NCBI GenBank assembly: GCA_029784795.1
Contig: JAFMAW010000040.1
Span: 1 to 7,821, forward strand
DNA length: 7,821 nucleotides
From: Nitrososphaerota archaeon
Lineage (GTDB): Archaea; Thermoproteota; Nitrososphaeria; Nitrososphaerales; UBA183
Direction of reading: 5' to 3'
This document shows positions 1 through 5,118 of this stretch, piece by piece. A model generated the notes under the pieces. It had not been told where the DNA came from. It ran no database searches and saw nothing but the letters and a program-made list of their open reading frames with translations. The stretch's first letter is position 1; each line of letters opens with the position of its first letter. The position numbers were made by a program, and so were the translations under genes.

Positions 1-442
1 CCACGTACTTCTCGTCCGTTTCCGCCAGGGCCGCCTGGAGTGCTCCTGCTTTGAAGCCGGCGCGGCTGCCCCTTCTTATTACGCGCACCCCGATGCCTTT
101 GGACCTGTACTCCGAAGCCAGTCTATCCACTTCGGAGCTGGTCTCGTCTGTGGAGTCGTCCAGGATGTAGATTCTGACGAGGTCGGGACCGTACCTCTCT
201 GCTGCCCGCGTGCACGAAGCTAGCAACCTTCCGACGACGTAGAACTCGTTGTAAATCGGGAGATGGATGGCCACCGTGGGGCGGGCTGAGAGTTTGGGAA
301 CGTGCACCTGCCTATAGCGCTTTGATCGTATGGTCAGGTATAGAGTGTTCAGGCCGTACACAAAGAATGCCGCGCTAAGGAAGACCGATCCAAAGAGCAG
401 CACTGACGCGACAGGCGTGTAGGATACTGCCAGCACCACCAT
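1..442 (-). CDS. Membrane-anchored processive-type GT2 glycosyltransferase, N-terminal part (cut by window edge)
   Basis: The first 147 codons are present; the gene continues beyond position 1. Residues about 7-37 form a hydrophobic membrane segment. A GT-A domain follows: the strand VAIHLPIYNE (57-66), the nucleotide-binding stretch ILDDSTDET (93-101), and RAGFKAGAL (127-135), the R-x-G-x-KAGAL motif of cellulose-synthase and glucomannan-synthase-like GT2 enzymes. Such enzymes transfer sugars from nucleotide sugars at the cytoplasmic face and often extrude the polymer. The catalytic ED/TED and QxxRW motifs would lie outside the window, so activity cannot be judged. The ATG at 442 shares one base with the TGA of the upstream nucleotidyltransferase gene (TGATG), which indicates translational coupling. 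It is the third gene of the operon. The sugar and product are unknown. Confidence 0.88.
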   Translation of the reverse strand, partial: MVVLAVSYTPVASVLLFGSVFLSAAFFVYGLNTLYLTIRSKRYRQVHVPKLSARPTVAIHLPIYNEFYVVGRLLASCTRAAERYGPDLVRIYILDDSTDETSSEVDRLASEYRSKGIGVRVIRRGSRAGFKAGALQAALAETDEKYV

Positions 443-1380
443 CACGCTTTGATTTGTGTGGCGGCGAGAACTTCTTCGTATCTTTGTTTCAGGGAGACGT
501 ACCTCCTAGATTCGTAGATCAGGTGGTCTTCTTCGCATTGTATGTCGAATACGTCCCAGGCCCGACGGGCTGCAGCCAGCTTCTTGTTCAATAGAGTGGA
601 CTTCAACTTCAGATACCTTCCGACGGTCGTGAACAAGAAGATATTCAGGGCCCTCTCCAAGACAGAAGGACGATTCGTGGTCAGGACGGGAGTACCAGAG
701 TATTCTGAGAGTTCGTAGGCGGCAGGATAGAACATCGAAATCCACCTGGCCATCCTCATGAGGGACCGGTGGACGTCGTATCCCTTGATGACCTTAGTTT
801 CGAGCGCATCTCTGGCGAAGAGCGGCCCCTGGACATCTGAGAACGTCGAACGGGCGAACCTCTCGTCCATGACACAGCTGAAGCAGACAGGGGGCGACTG
901 GGATGAAATGAAACTGAATACTCTCGCCATTATGAGCCCCCAGGTAAGGGAGTACCAAAGCTGTCCTGCGGGGGCGACACAGAACAGGTCCAAGTCCTTG
1001 GACTTCGAGGCTGAACCGTACGACGTCGACCCGCTCGCAGCCACCATCCTGAACCGGCTTGGGCGGAGAAGCTGTGCGAACCTCACCGCGTGCACCAAGT
1101 TAGACGTAGCCCTCCTTCTGCTGTGGGACTCTTCGCTGAGTTGGCTCGCCCCCGGGCCTGGGCGCCTTTCGGTGAGGTAGTCGCCTTTGAGCTCGAACCT
1201 TGCGTTGAGGAGTGGGTCGGACGCGATGGCCTCAGCCAATTCCCGCTCCGAGGTTCTCTCAGACAGAAGGCGCGTCAGCTCGTGGACAGATATCAGAGAA
1301 CCATTCCTCTTCGCCGACTCGTAGAGCAGGTCAATCCTTTCCGTGGTCTTTTCTGACAGGGTCAGGTGAACCGCCTCCAA
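442..1380 (-). CDS. Pol-beta-fold nucleotidyltransferase (MNT-like) in a glycosyltransferase operon
   Basis: The protein has up to 312 residues. The core signature is GSTSYGSASKSKDLDLF (117-133). It fits the superfamily pattern G[GS], about ten residues, then DxD, with D129 and D131 as metal ligands; D172 in the strand VCFSCVMDE is a good third carboxylate. Residues 1-75 are mostly helical and charged and could form a winged-helix-like domain. The C-terminal part (about 195-310) is helical with hydrophobic patches. The likely role is transfer of a nucleotidyl group, possibly to a sugar phosphate, lipid or protein; the substrate cannot be read from sequence. The gene lies between two GT2 genes, overlapping the first by up to 19 bases and the second by one, so a glycan role is inferred. 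The start is uncertain: TTG at 1380 has no Shine-Dalgarno, whereas CTG at 1365 has GGAGG eight bases upstream. Confidence 0.82.
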   Translation of the reverse strand: MEAVHLTLSEKTTERIDLLYESAKRNGSLISVHELTRLLSERTSERELAEAIASDPLLNARFELKGDYLTERRPGPGASQLSEESHSRRRATSNLVHAVRFAQLLRPSRFRMVAASGSTSYGSASKSKDLDLFCVAPAGQLWYSLTWGLIMARVFSFISSQSPPVCFSCVMDERFARSTFSDVQGPLFARDALETKVIKGYDVHRSLMRMARWISMFYPAAYELSEYSGTPVLTTNRPSVLERALNIFLFTTVGRYLKLKSTLLNKKLAAARRAWDVFDIQCEEDHLIYESRRYVSLKQRYEEVLAATQIKA

Positions 1381-2339
1381 ACTTCGTGGGCTGTGGTGGC
1401 GTCCAGCGTGTCGATGATTGAAAGAGCGGCAGCCAGGATTTCGCCGACCACGGCCAAGGGGAACACGAGTAGGAACTTTGGGTCCTTGGAGAGGGATCTG
1501 ACCGTGAGCCGTACTCCGGCGATGGGCGAGAGGAAGAGCATCGACTCGATTGTCTTAGGAGGAACACCAACTTTGCGCCACACCTGTGCATGGCCGAAGA
1601 GAATCCGGCGCCGCTGCAGGATGACCTCCACGAGCCTGGAGGGGGTTCGGATCCGGACTCGGGCTGACTGGCAGACTTTGACCGTGTACCCCCTTCGCTT
1701 GGCTACCCCTGCCATGTAAGCACCGTCATTCACGAGGCCTACCGGCAAAGGCGTCGTCGCCGATGCCCTGAAGACCACTAGCTCGTCGCTGCTGTGGTTG
1801 GCTGTACCCTGATGGTTGAGAACGATCGAACATTCGTTGTGGGCGGTCCACATGAACTTCGTCAAGAGGGAAGCGGCCCCCCCTGGCGCCTCCACTATGG
1901 GGAGCGCGGAGACGGCTCCAACTGTGGGATTAGAAGACACCGTTTCGAGGAGTGAAGATATCGCGCCAGGTTCGGGGATGGCGTCGGCGTTCACGAAGAC
2001 GATGTAGTCCGCCGACACGGAAGTCAATATCCGATTGATTGCTTCGGCTTTCCCGCGCCTGACAGCCTCGATAAGTATGTTTACCCTCACATCAAGATTG
2101 CGGGCTAGCCATAGCTCTGACAAAGTCGGCTCCTGAACTCCGCTGGCCACGACCACAAGCTCCCTCATGACCCCCTGGGAGTGGGCCGACTCTAGGAGGA
2201 GGGACTGTATGAACCCCACTGGGTCTTCCATTGCTTCGGCGGCGCAAACCCCCACGGAGAATGTAGGCAGCTGTCGAGTCTTGGCATCGATGGCTTCCCC
2301 TGTCTGGGGAACCTGAGTGGGAGGAATGGCGGACGACAA
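1362..2339 (-). CDS. GT2 family glycosyltransferase
   Basis: A 325-residue protein. After a polar leader of about 25 residues, the GT-A fold starts at FSVGVCAAE (27-35). RRGKAEAINRIL (94-105) is the usual acceptor-side K/N motif. VNADAIPEPGAI (116-127) is the DxD-like metal and nucleotide-sugar site in the form NADA. VNDGAYMA (203-210) fills the place of the catalytic ED motif, and QRRRILFGH (242-250) resembles the QxxRW motif. Hydrophobic segments at about 262-280 and 289-308 suggest membrane association. It probably adds sugars to a lipid or surface glycan; donor and acceptor are unknown. The start is TTG at 2339, with no clear Shine-Dalgarno and a weak TATA-like CTTTAAG about 33 bases upstream. 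It is the first gene of the operon and its stop overlaps the next gene. Confidence 0.85.
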   Translation of the reverse strand: MSSAIPPTQVPQTGEAIDAKTRQLPTFSVGVCAAEAMEDPVGFIQSLLLESAHSQGVMRELVVVASGVQEPTLSELWLARNLDVRVNILIEAVRRGKAEAINRILTSVSADYIVFVNADAIPEPGAISSLLETVSSNPTVGAVSALPIVEAPGGAASLLTKFMWTAHNECSIVLNHQGTANHSSDELVVFRASATTPLPVGLVNDGAYMAGVAKRRGYTVKVCQSARVRIRTPSRLVEVILQRRRILFGHAQVWRKVGVPPKTIESMLFLSPIAGVRLTVRSLSKDPKFLLVFPLAVVGEILAAALSIIDTLDATTAHEVWRRFT

Positions 2340-2368
2340 TAGGATGTACGAGTCGTATCCCGCTCTGG

Positions 2369-2375
2369 CTTTAAG
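2369..2375 (-). promoter_or_regulatory. Weak TATA-like element for the glycosyltransferase operon
   Basis: The minus strand reads CTTAAAG, centred about 33 bases before the TTG at 2339. That would give a very short leader. The element is nearly symmetric and also lies about 33 bases before the plus-strand ATG at 2405, so it could act in either direction. The match to an archaeal TATA box is weak; the call rests mainly on position. Confidence 0.3.
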
Positions 2376-2404
2376 GGTGATTCGATGCCTTAGGGTAGGC
2401 GCTG

Positions 2405-2506
2405 ATGCAGAGACCGTACATGTACCTGAAGATGCCTGAAAGCGGCGGCGAAAGCGTCGCGTTCTTGGATGGGGAGGACACGGTAGCGTGGGCCTGCAGG
2501 GGATGA
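2405..2506 (+). CDS. Possible 33-residue small protein
   Basis: An ATG-started, TGA-ended small ORF lies in a stretch with no other gene. It would encode a protein beginning MQRPYMYLKMPESG and ending DTVAWACRG. The amino acid composition looks ordinary, with acidic and aromatic residues and no repeats, and most third codon positions are G or C, as in the real genes nearby. A TATA-like CTTTAAG at 2369-2375 would place transcription just before the ATG, giving a nearly leaderless message divergent from the glycosyltransferase operon. I do not recognise a family. An open frame of this size can arise by chance in GC-rich DNA, so it is a candidate only. It could also be a decayed fragment of a longer gene. 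Confidence 0.3.
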   Translation: MQRPYMYLKMPESGGESVAFLDGEDTVAWACRG

Positions 2507-2597
2507 TGCTTCCATCAATAATCCTCGTAGTTGGGGTGTTTCGATCGCCTTTGGCCCGGAGCCCATCCGGACCGAGCAGCCCCCGCGCTGAGGCTGC
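2507..2597. other. Non-coding stretch with a hairpin after the 128-residue protein gene
   Basis: Positions 2553-2573 form an inverted repeat: CCGGA (2556-2560) pairs with TCCGG (2566-2570) around a 5-base loop. A flanking GG/CC pair extends the stem across one mismatch. On the minus strand it begins about 25 bases after the stop of the 2598-2984 gene, so it may mark the 3' end of that message. No T-run follows, so it is not a typical archaeal terminator. I see nothing else in this stretch. Confidence 0.4.
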
Positions 2598-2984
2598 CTA
2601 GCCGACGATCTGCGTTATTTCCTTAGCCAGTCCTTTCTCGACGTGCTCTGTCCAGAGCATCTCTGGGATATCCACCGCTAAGAACAACTCCGAGAGCAAG
2701 AGCGCTTCCACCGCCATCACGCCGATGTTCTGAAAGAACTTGCCCACTCCTATGTGGACTGAGAAGTCGTTGGGCTGCCCCGTCACCATTATGGTAAACG
2801 CCCTTTCTGAGGCAATCATGTCTCTCAGTATGCCGCCCTTCTGCGCCTGGATGACCGTTCCGAGCGGCGCATTAGTCATGTTGGTCCGATAGCCCTCAGA
2901 CTGAAGCTGTTGCGCTATCTGCTGGCCCAGAGTACTTGGATCCCTGTTCTTGTTCTGAAAGCGTAGTATCTTTTCCGAAACCAA
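2598..2984 (-). CDS. Conserved-looking small protein of unknown function, 128 residues
   Basis: I do not recognise a named family. The layout is a short strand (KILRFQ), an amphipathic helix (about 15-31), a beta-rich middle (GTVIQAQKGG 42-51, AFTIMVTGQ 62-70, FSVHIGVGKFF 74-84), then a hydrophobic segment at about 86-105 and a polar C-terminal helix. From memory this resembles small prokaryotic proteins in which a beta-rich domain with an IGxGK-F/W signature precedes a membrane-dipping segment, sometimes fused to a zinc ribbon; that is resemblance, not an assignment. There are no cysteines and no evident catalytic site. The start is TTG at 2984; no in-frame ATG lies near the N-terminus. A good TATA box lies 35 bases upstream. 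It appears to be transcribed alone. Confidence 0.75.
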   Translation of the reverse strand: MVSEKILRFQNKNRDPSTLGQQIAQQLQSEGYRTNMTNAPLGTVIQAQKGGILRDMIASERAFTIMVTGQPNDFSVHIGVGKFFQNIGVMAVEALLLSELFLAVDIPEMLWTEHVEKGLAKEITQIVG

Positions 2985-3016
2985 TTCGATTCGAATGTGT
3001 TGCCGCTTGTCGTCTG

Positions 3017-3022
3017 TATAAA
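3017..3022 (-). promoter_or_regulatory. TATA box for the 128-residue protein gene
   Basis: The minus strand reads GGTTTATACAG in an otherwise GC-rich stretch. Its centre is 35 bases before the TTG at 2984. With the usual archaeal spacing of about 26 bases, transcription would start near 2993 and leave a leader of under ten bases. Confidence 0.6.
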
Positions 3023-3103
3023 CCTGTTGTCGGGGTGGTTTTGCTTGGAGCGTCCCTCACTGGTTGTTCCTCTCCCGAATGAAAAACGGCCGTGAACAAT
3101 TCA

Positions 3104-3145
3104 GGCGGCACCGCCGACCAATAGGACGCCCCTGGGGCGCGTCCT
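3104..3145. repeat. Two adjacent GC-rich dyads, one repeated at 3963
   Basis: GGCGG-CA-CCGCC (3104-3115, plus a following G) is a perfect 5-base dyad. The same 13 bases recur at 3963-3975, on the other side of the hydrolase gene. Just downstream, AGGACG (3123-3128) pairs with CGTCCT (3140-3145), and CCC/GGG inside extends the stem, giving a stable imperfect hairpin. They lie between the hydrolase stop (3237) and the TATA box at 3017, so they could be a 3'-end structure of the hydrolase message or operator-like sites. The remainder of 3146-3236 shows nothing I recognise. Confidence 0.45.
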
Positions 3146-3236
3146 GCTCTCAGCCGGTTGAAGTGCCTTGGATCACTGGGAGGGGCGCCTGGGGAGGCTG
3201 CGGCCAACAGTGCGGTGGCCGTGGGTCTGCCTAGGC

Positions 3237-3875
3237 TCAGCCGAACTGCGATAGGAACCTCAGTGTCTTGTCCCAGGCGTCCTTGGCCGCGGCTGGGTTG
3301 TGCCCCTCCCAGCCCGGCCGGTGGAAGGCGTGCTTGGCATGGGGGTACAGTTGCGTCTCCACTCTCTTGTTGTGTTTCATGGCTGCAGGGAGGAACTGCT
3401 GGAAAGCCCAGGGGGTCACCCTGGCGTCTTCGCTCCCAAGAATCAGGAGGACAGGGCCTTGGAGCTTCGACGTATCCTCGGCGTCAGAGATTTGCCCGTA
3501 AAAGTCGACGCAGAAGTCCAATCCAAGGTCGCAGGCCGCCTGGAGGGCGAACCCTCCACCCATGCAGAATCCCATGGCCCCCACGATCCGTGCCCCTGCC
3601 TGGCTTCGGAGAAGCTCCGCACCGGCGGAGATCCCTTCCCTCAGCACGTCCCCTGTGACCGATCCTCTGAGCTTCATGCCTGCCTCCAGAGTGTCGGCCT
3701 TCGTCCCCCGGAACAGGTCGATGGACGCGGCACTGAACCCGGCCTCGGCCAGCTCCGTGGCCACCCCTTCGACGTACGGACTGTAGCCGAAGATTTCGTG
3801 GACGACCACGAGCCCGACGCCGCCCTTGGCCTTGGCGAGGAAGAAGTCCCATCCATTATTGGAAGCTTTGCTCAT
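3237..3875 (-). CDS. Dienelactone hydrolase family protein
   Basis: A 212-residue alpha/beta hydrolase of the dienelactone hydrolase family, whose members hydrolyse cyclic esters and related carboxylic esters in the cytoplasm. VVVHEIFG (23-30) carries the family's active-site glutamate (E27). GFCMGGG (102-108) is the nucleophile elbow with cysteine C104 instead of serine. GSEDARVTP (147-155) supplies D150, and PHAKHAFHRPG (178-188) supplies the catalytic histidine, most likely H182. The triad is therefore complete. The N-terminus is about 15-20 residues shorter than usual, as the chain enters the first core strand almost at once. I chose the ATG at 3875 because a TATA-like element lies 27 bases upstream, which implies a leaderless message; the frame is open further upstream but would run over the divergent promoter. 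The substrate is unknown. Confidence 0.9.
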   Translation of the reverse strand: MSKASNNGWDFFLAKAKGGVGLVVVHEIFGYSPYVEGVATELAEAGFSAASIDLFRGTKADTLEAGMKLRGSVTGDVLREGISAGAELLRSQAGARIVGAMGFCMGGGFALQAACDLGLDFCVDFYGQISDAEDTSKLQGPVLLILGSEDARVTPWAFQQFLPAAMKHNKRVETQLYPHAKHAFHRPGWEGHNPAAAKDAWDKTLRFLSQFG

Positions 3876-3899
3876 GTCTCGTCGGCTAAGGCCAAGGTG

Positions 3900-3905
3900 T
3901 TTATG
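3900..3905 (-). promoter_or_regulatory. TATA-like box for the hydrolase gene
   Basis: The minus strand reads ACACATAAACACC, with the centre of CATAAA about 27 bases before the ATG at 3875. This spacing puts the transcription start at or next to the start codon. Confidence 0.5.
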
Positions 3906-3930
3906 TGTTTCAACGCGGAGGACACTGCAA

Positions 3931-3977
3931 GGCGCTGGGGCGAGCGCCCACCCGGCAGGCTCGGCGGCACCGCCGGG
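3931..3977. promoter_or_regulatory. Cluster of dyads in the divergent hydrolase/CopD promoter region
   Basis: Three inverted repeats lie between the two divergent TATA boxes: GGCGCT (3931-3936) with AGCGCC (3943-3948); CCCGGC (3951-3956) with GCCGGG (3972-3977); and inside the latter GGCGG-CA-CCGCC (3963-3974). The last, with its following G, is identical to 3104-3116. The placement suits a regulator-binding region controlling both directions, but no regulator is encoded nearby. GC-rich dyads also arise by chance in this composition. Confidence 0.35.
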
Positions 3978-4000
3978 CCTGAAGAGCGCGCCGGTTGCCG

Positions 4001-4006
4001 TTATAT
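4001..4006 (+). promoter_or_regulatory. TATA box for the CopD-like/zinc-protein operon
   Basis: TTATAT stands out in GC-rich surroundings. Its centre is about 28 bases before the TTG at 4032, the position expected if transcription starts at or just before the start codon and the message is leaderless. Confidence 0.6.
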
Positions 4007-4031
4007 CTCCCCAGTTGGGCGGTGCCGTGCC

Positions 4032-4520
4032 TTGAACGCCATCGACGTGGCGGTCCTCTGGGTCCACCTACTCAGCGCTGTGTTCTTCGTGGGTGGGTCG
4101 TTCTTCATGTGGCTGGTGGTCGTGCCCTCGTCCCGGCTGATATCAGAGGACGAGTCGGAGCGGACCAAGGTCGTCGGTAAGATCGCTAAACGGTTCGGCG
4201 TGATATCGAACATGGTTCTGGCGGTGCTTGTGCTCACAGGCATCTACAATGCGACCTGGTACCTCCCTTCGACGGGCGCCCTCTTCGACACCTACTATGG
4301 CAACGTCCTGCTGGCAAAGGTCGTGCTGGTGGTCGTCCTGCTCGCGCTAATCTACCTGCACAACACCTACTTTGGGAGGAAGATAGTGAAGTTGGCCGCA
4401 GAGAAGAGGTTCGATGAGCTGAGGGCCCTGCGCAAGAGGAGCCGGGTGGTCTCAGCCGCGAACCTCGCCCTGATGCTGGCGATACTCCTCCTCGCAGTGA
4501 TGCTGCAGGGACCGGGGTAG
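4032..4520 (+). CDS. CopD-like four-helix integral membrane protein
   Basis: A 162-residue membrane protein with four predicted helices at about 6-32, 57-77, 91-112 and 139-158. The first contains WVHLLSAVFFVGGSFF (10-25), the H-x-L-x-A-V-F-x-G-G pattern of the CopD/DUF2269 membrane superfamily. H12 in helix 1 and H110 at the end of helix 3 (IYLHNTYFG) are the obvious candidates for copper or haem contacts. Basic loops (48-55, 116-137) probably face the cytoplasm. CopD-like proteins are linked to copper transport, but small stand-alone archaeal versions are mostly uncharacterised and no copper genes are seen here. The TTG at 4032 is chosen because the TATA box fits a leaderless start there. 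The upstream open frame in the same phase is antisense to the hydrolase and is not coding. It is probably co-transcribed with the gene 21 bases downstream. Confidence 0.8.
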   Translation: MNAIDVAVLWVHLLSAVFFVGGSFFMWLVVVPSSRLISEDESERTKVVGKIAKRFGVISNMVLAVLVLTGIYNATWYLPSTGALFDTYYGNVLLAKVVLVVVLLALIYLHNTYFGRKIVKLAAEKRFDELRALRKRSRVVSAANLALMLAILLLAVMLQGPG

Positions 4521-4541
4521 CGGTGGGGGTCGCGTAGGAGG

Positions 4542-4868
4542 TTGTTTTTCAATGAGGGCGGGGAGACAGAGGAGGTGGGGCCGTCGAAGGAGATTCAGAA
4601 CTTCGAGGATCTCCGCAGGGTCCGGCTGGCTGACGAGGGGTTCATCGTGATCACAGATGCGAACAGGCCCGCCATCATCCACAAGGTGAACGCGAAATGC
4701 ATCACCACGGACAAGTTCAACAGTAAGGTGAGCATCAACGACCGCAAGCAGGGGAGCTACTACTGGGCCGACAGCGTGGCCACTGCGGCCCGCGAGTTCG
4801 GCGCGAAGCGCTGCAAGGTGTGCAAGCCCGAGCTACGCCTCGTCCCGCCGTCGACCCTCGACGGTTGA
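4542..4868 (+). CDS. Small probable zinc-binding protein (HC..CxxC, Ada-like module)
   Basis: Up to 108 residues. After a polar N-terminus and an FIVITD strand, the module is H47-x5-C53, a spacer with SYYWADSVATAAREFG, then KRCKVCKPE (C91, C94). A histidine and cysteine at one end plus CxxC at the end of a helix, with G/A-x-R-C-x-x-C-x-P, resembles the single-zinc Ada-type metal-binding domain found in many small proteins. Zinc binding is inferred; the partner could be nucleic acid or protein. It follows the CopD-like gene by 21 bases, so they probably form an operon. The start is unclear. TTG at 4542 abuts GGAGG with no spacing. GTG at 4575 has GGGGAG about nine bases upstream and gives 97 residues. 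The ATG at 4552, at good distance from GGAGG, is in another frame. Confidence 0.7.
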   Translation: MFFNEGGETEEVGPSKEIQNFEDLRRVRLADEGFIVITDANRPAIIHKVNAKCITTDKFNSKVSINDRKQGSYYWADSVATAAREFGAKRCKVCKPELRLVPPSTLDG

Positions 4869-4883
4869 ACGGTCGTATGACCG
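4848..4883 (+). other. Tandem hairpins at the 3' end of the zinc-protein gene
   Basis: CCGTCGA (4848-4854) pairs with TCGACGG (4858-4864) around a 3-base loop, just before the TGA at 4866. Six bases later CGGTC (4870-4874) pairs with GACCG (4879-4883) around GTAT. They probably fold at the end of the operon transcript, protecting it or helping termination. No T-run follows, so I do not call a terminator. Confidence 0.45.
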
Positions 4884-5118
4884 CGCAACCCACTTCAGGG
4901 CGGCTAGCCTCGCTCCAGCCCATGAGGTCGTCCGCCGCCCTGGCCGTACGCGCCAAGCGCAGAGCGTCGGCGCCGAACCCTTTTCGTCCAGCCCCGGGAG
5001 ATGTCTTCGGTCCGCACCATCCTTGGGGTGTCATAATACCCCGTGCTGAGGGTGACCAAGAGCGTCCCGGCTGACGGGCCGTAATGGTTTAGGACTACCA
5101 GGAGCAGAAGCGCGAAGC
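4884..5118. other. Intergenic stretch with a hairpin and a weak promoter
   Basis: Positions 5025-5042 form GGGGTGT-CATA-ATACCCC, a 7-pair stem with one G-U pair and a 4-base loop. TTTAGG at 5088-5093 is a weak TATA-like element about 29 bases before the ATG at 5119. Short open frames cross the region on both strands, but none has convincing composition or initiation signals. I see no RNA gene fold such as a tRNA. Confidence 0.4.

Noticed and set aside
758..1180. Plus-strand open frame of 140 codons
   Set aside because: Antisense to the nucleotidyltransferase, whose motifs are clear; the translated product shows no domain.
1366..1719. Plus-strand open frame of 117 codons
   Set aside because: Antisense to the glycosyltransferase and without recognisable features.
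2553..2573. Intrinsic terminator
   Set aside because: The hairpin is real on paper, but no T-run follows on either strand, so termination is not supported.
3300..4031. Long plus-strand open frame continuous with the CopD-like gene, which would make a 406-residue protein
   Set aside because: It is antisense to the complete dienelactone hydrolase gene, its translation is low-complexity and family-less, and it runs across the TATA box at 4001. The open frame comes from GC-rich codon use on the other strand.
3876..4067. N-terminal extension of the hydrolase up to 4067
   Set aside because: The added residues are proline- and glycine-rich with no similarity to the family, and they would cover both divergent promoters and the CopD-like start. 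The ATG at 3875 has a well-placed TATA-like box.
4904..5020. Minus-strand short ORF from ATG 5020, arginine-rich
   Set aside because: No convincing promoter spacing or ribosome site, low-complexity arginine/glycine content, and it lies in a GC-rich intergenic stretch where such frames are expected.
4869..5118. Possible tRNA or structured RNA, suggested by GGGTTCGG-like sequence on the minus strand
   Set aside because: No acceptor, D or anticodon stems could be paired around it; only isolated hairpins are present.
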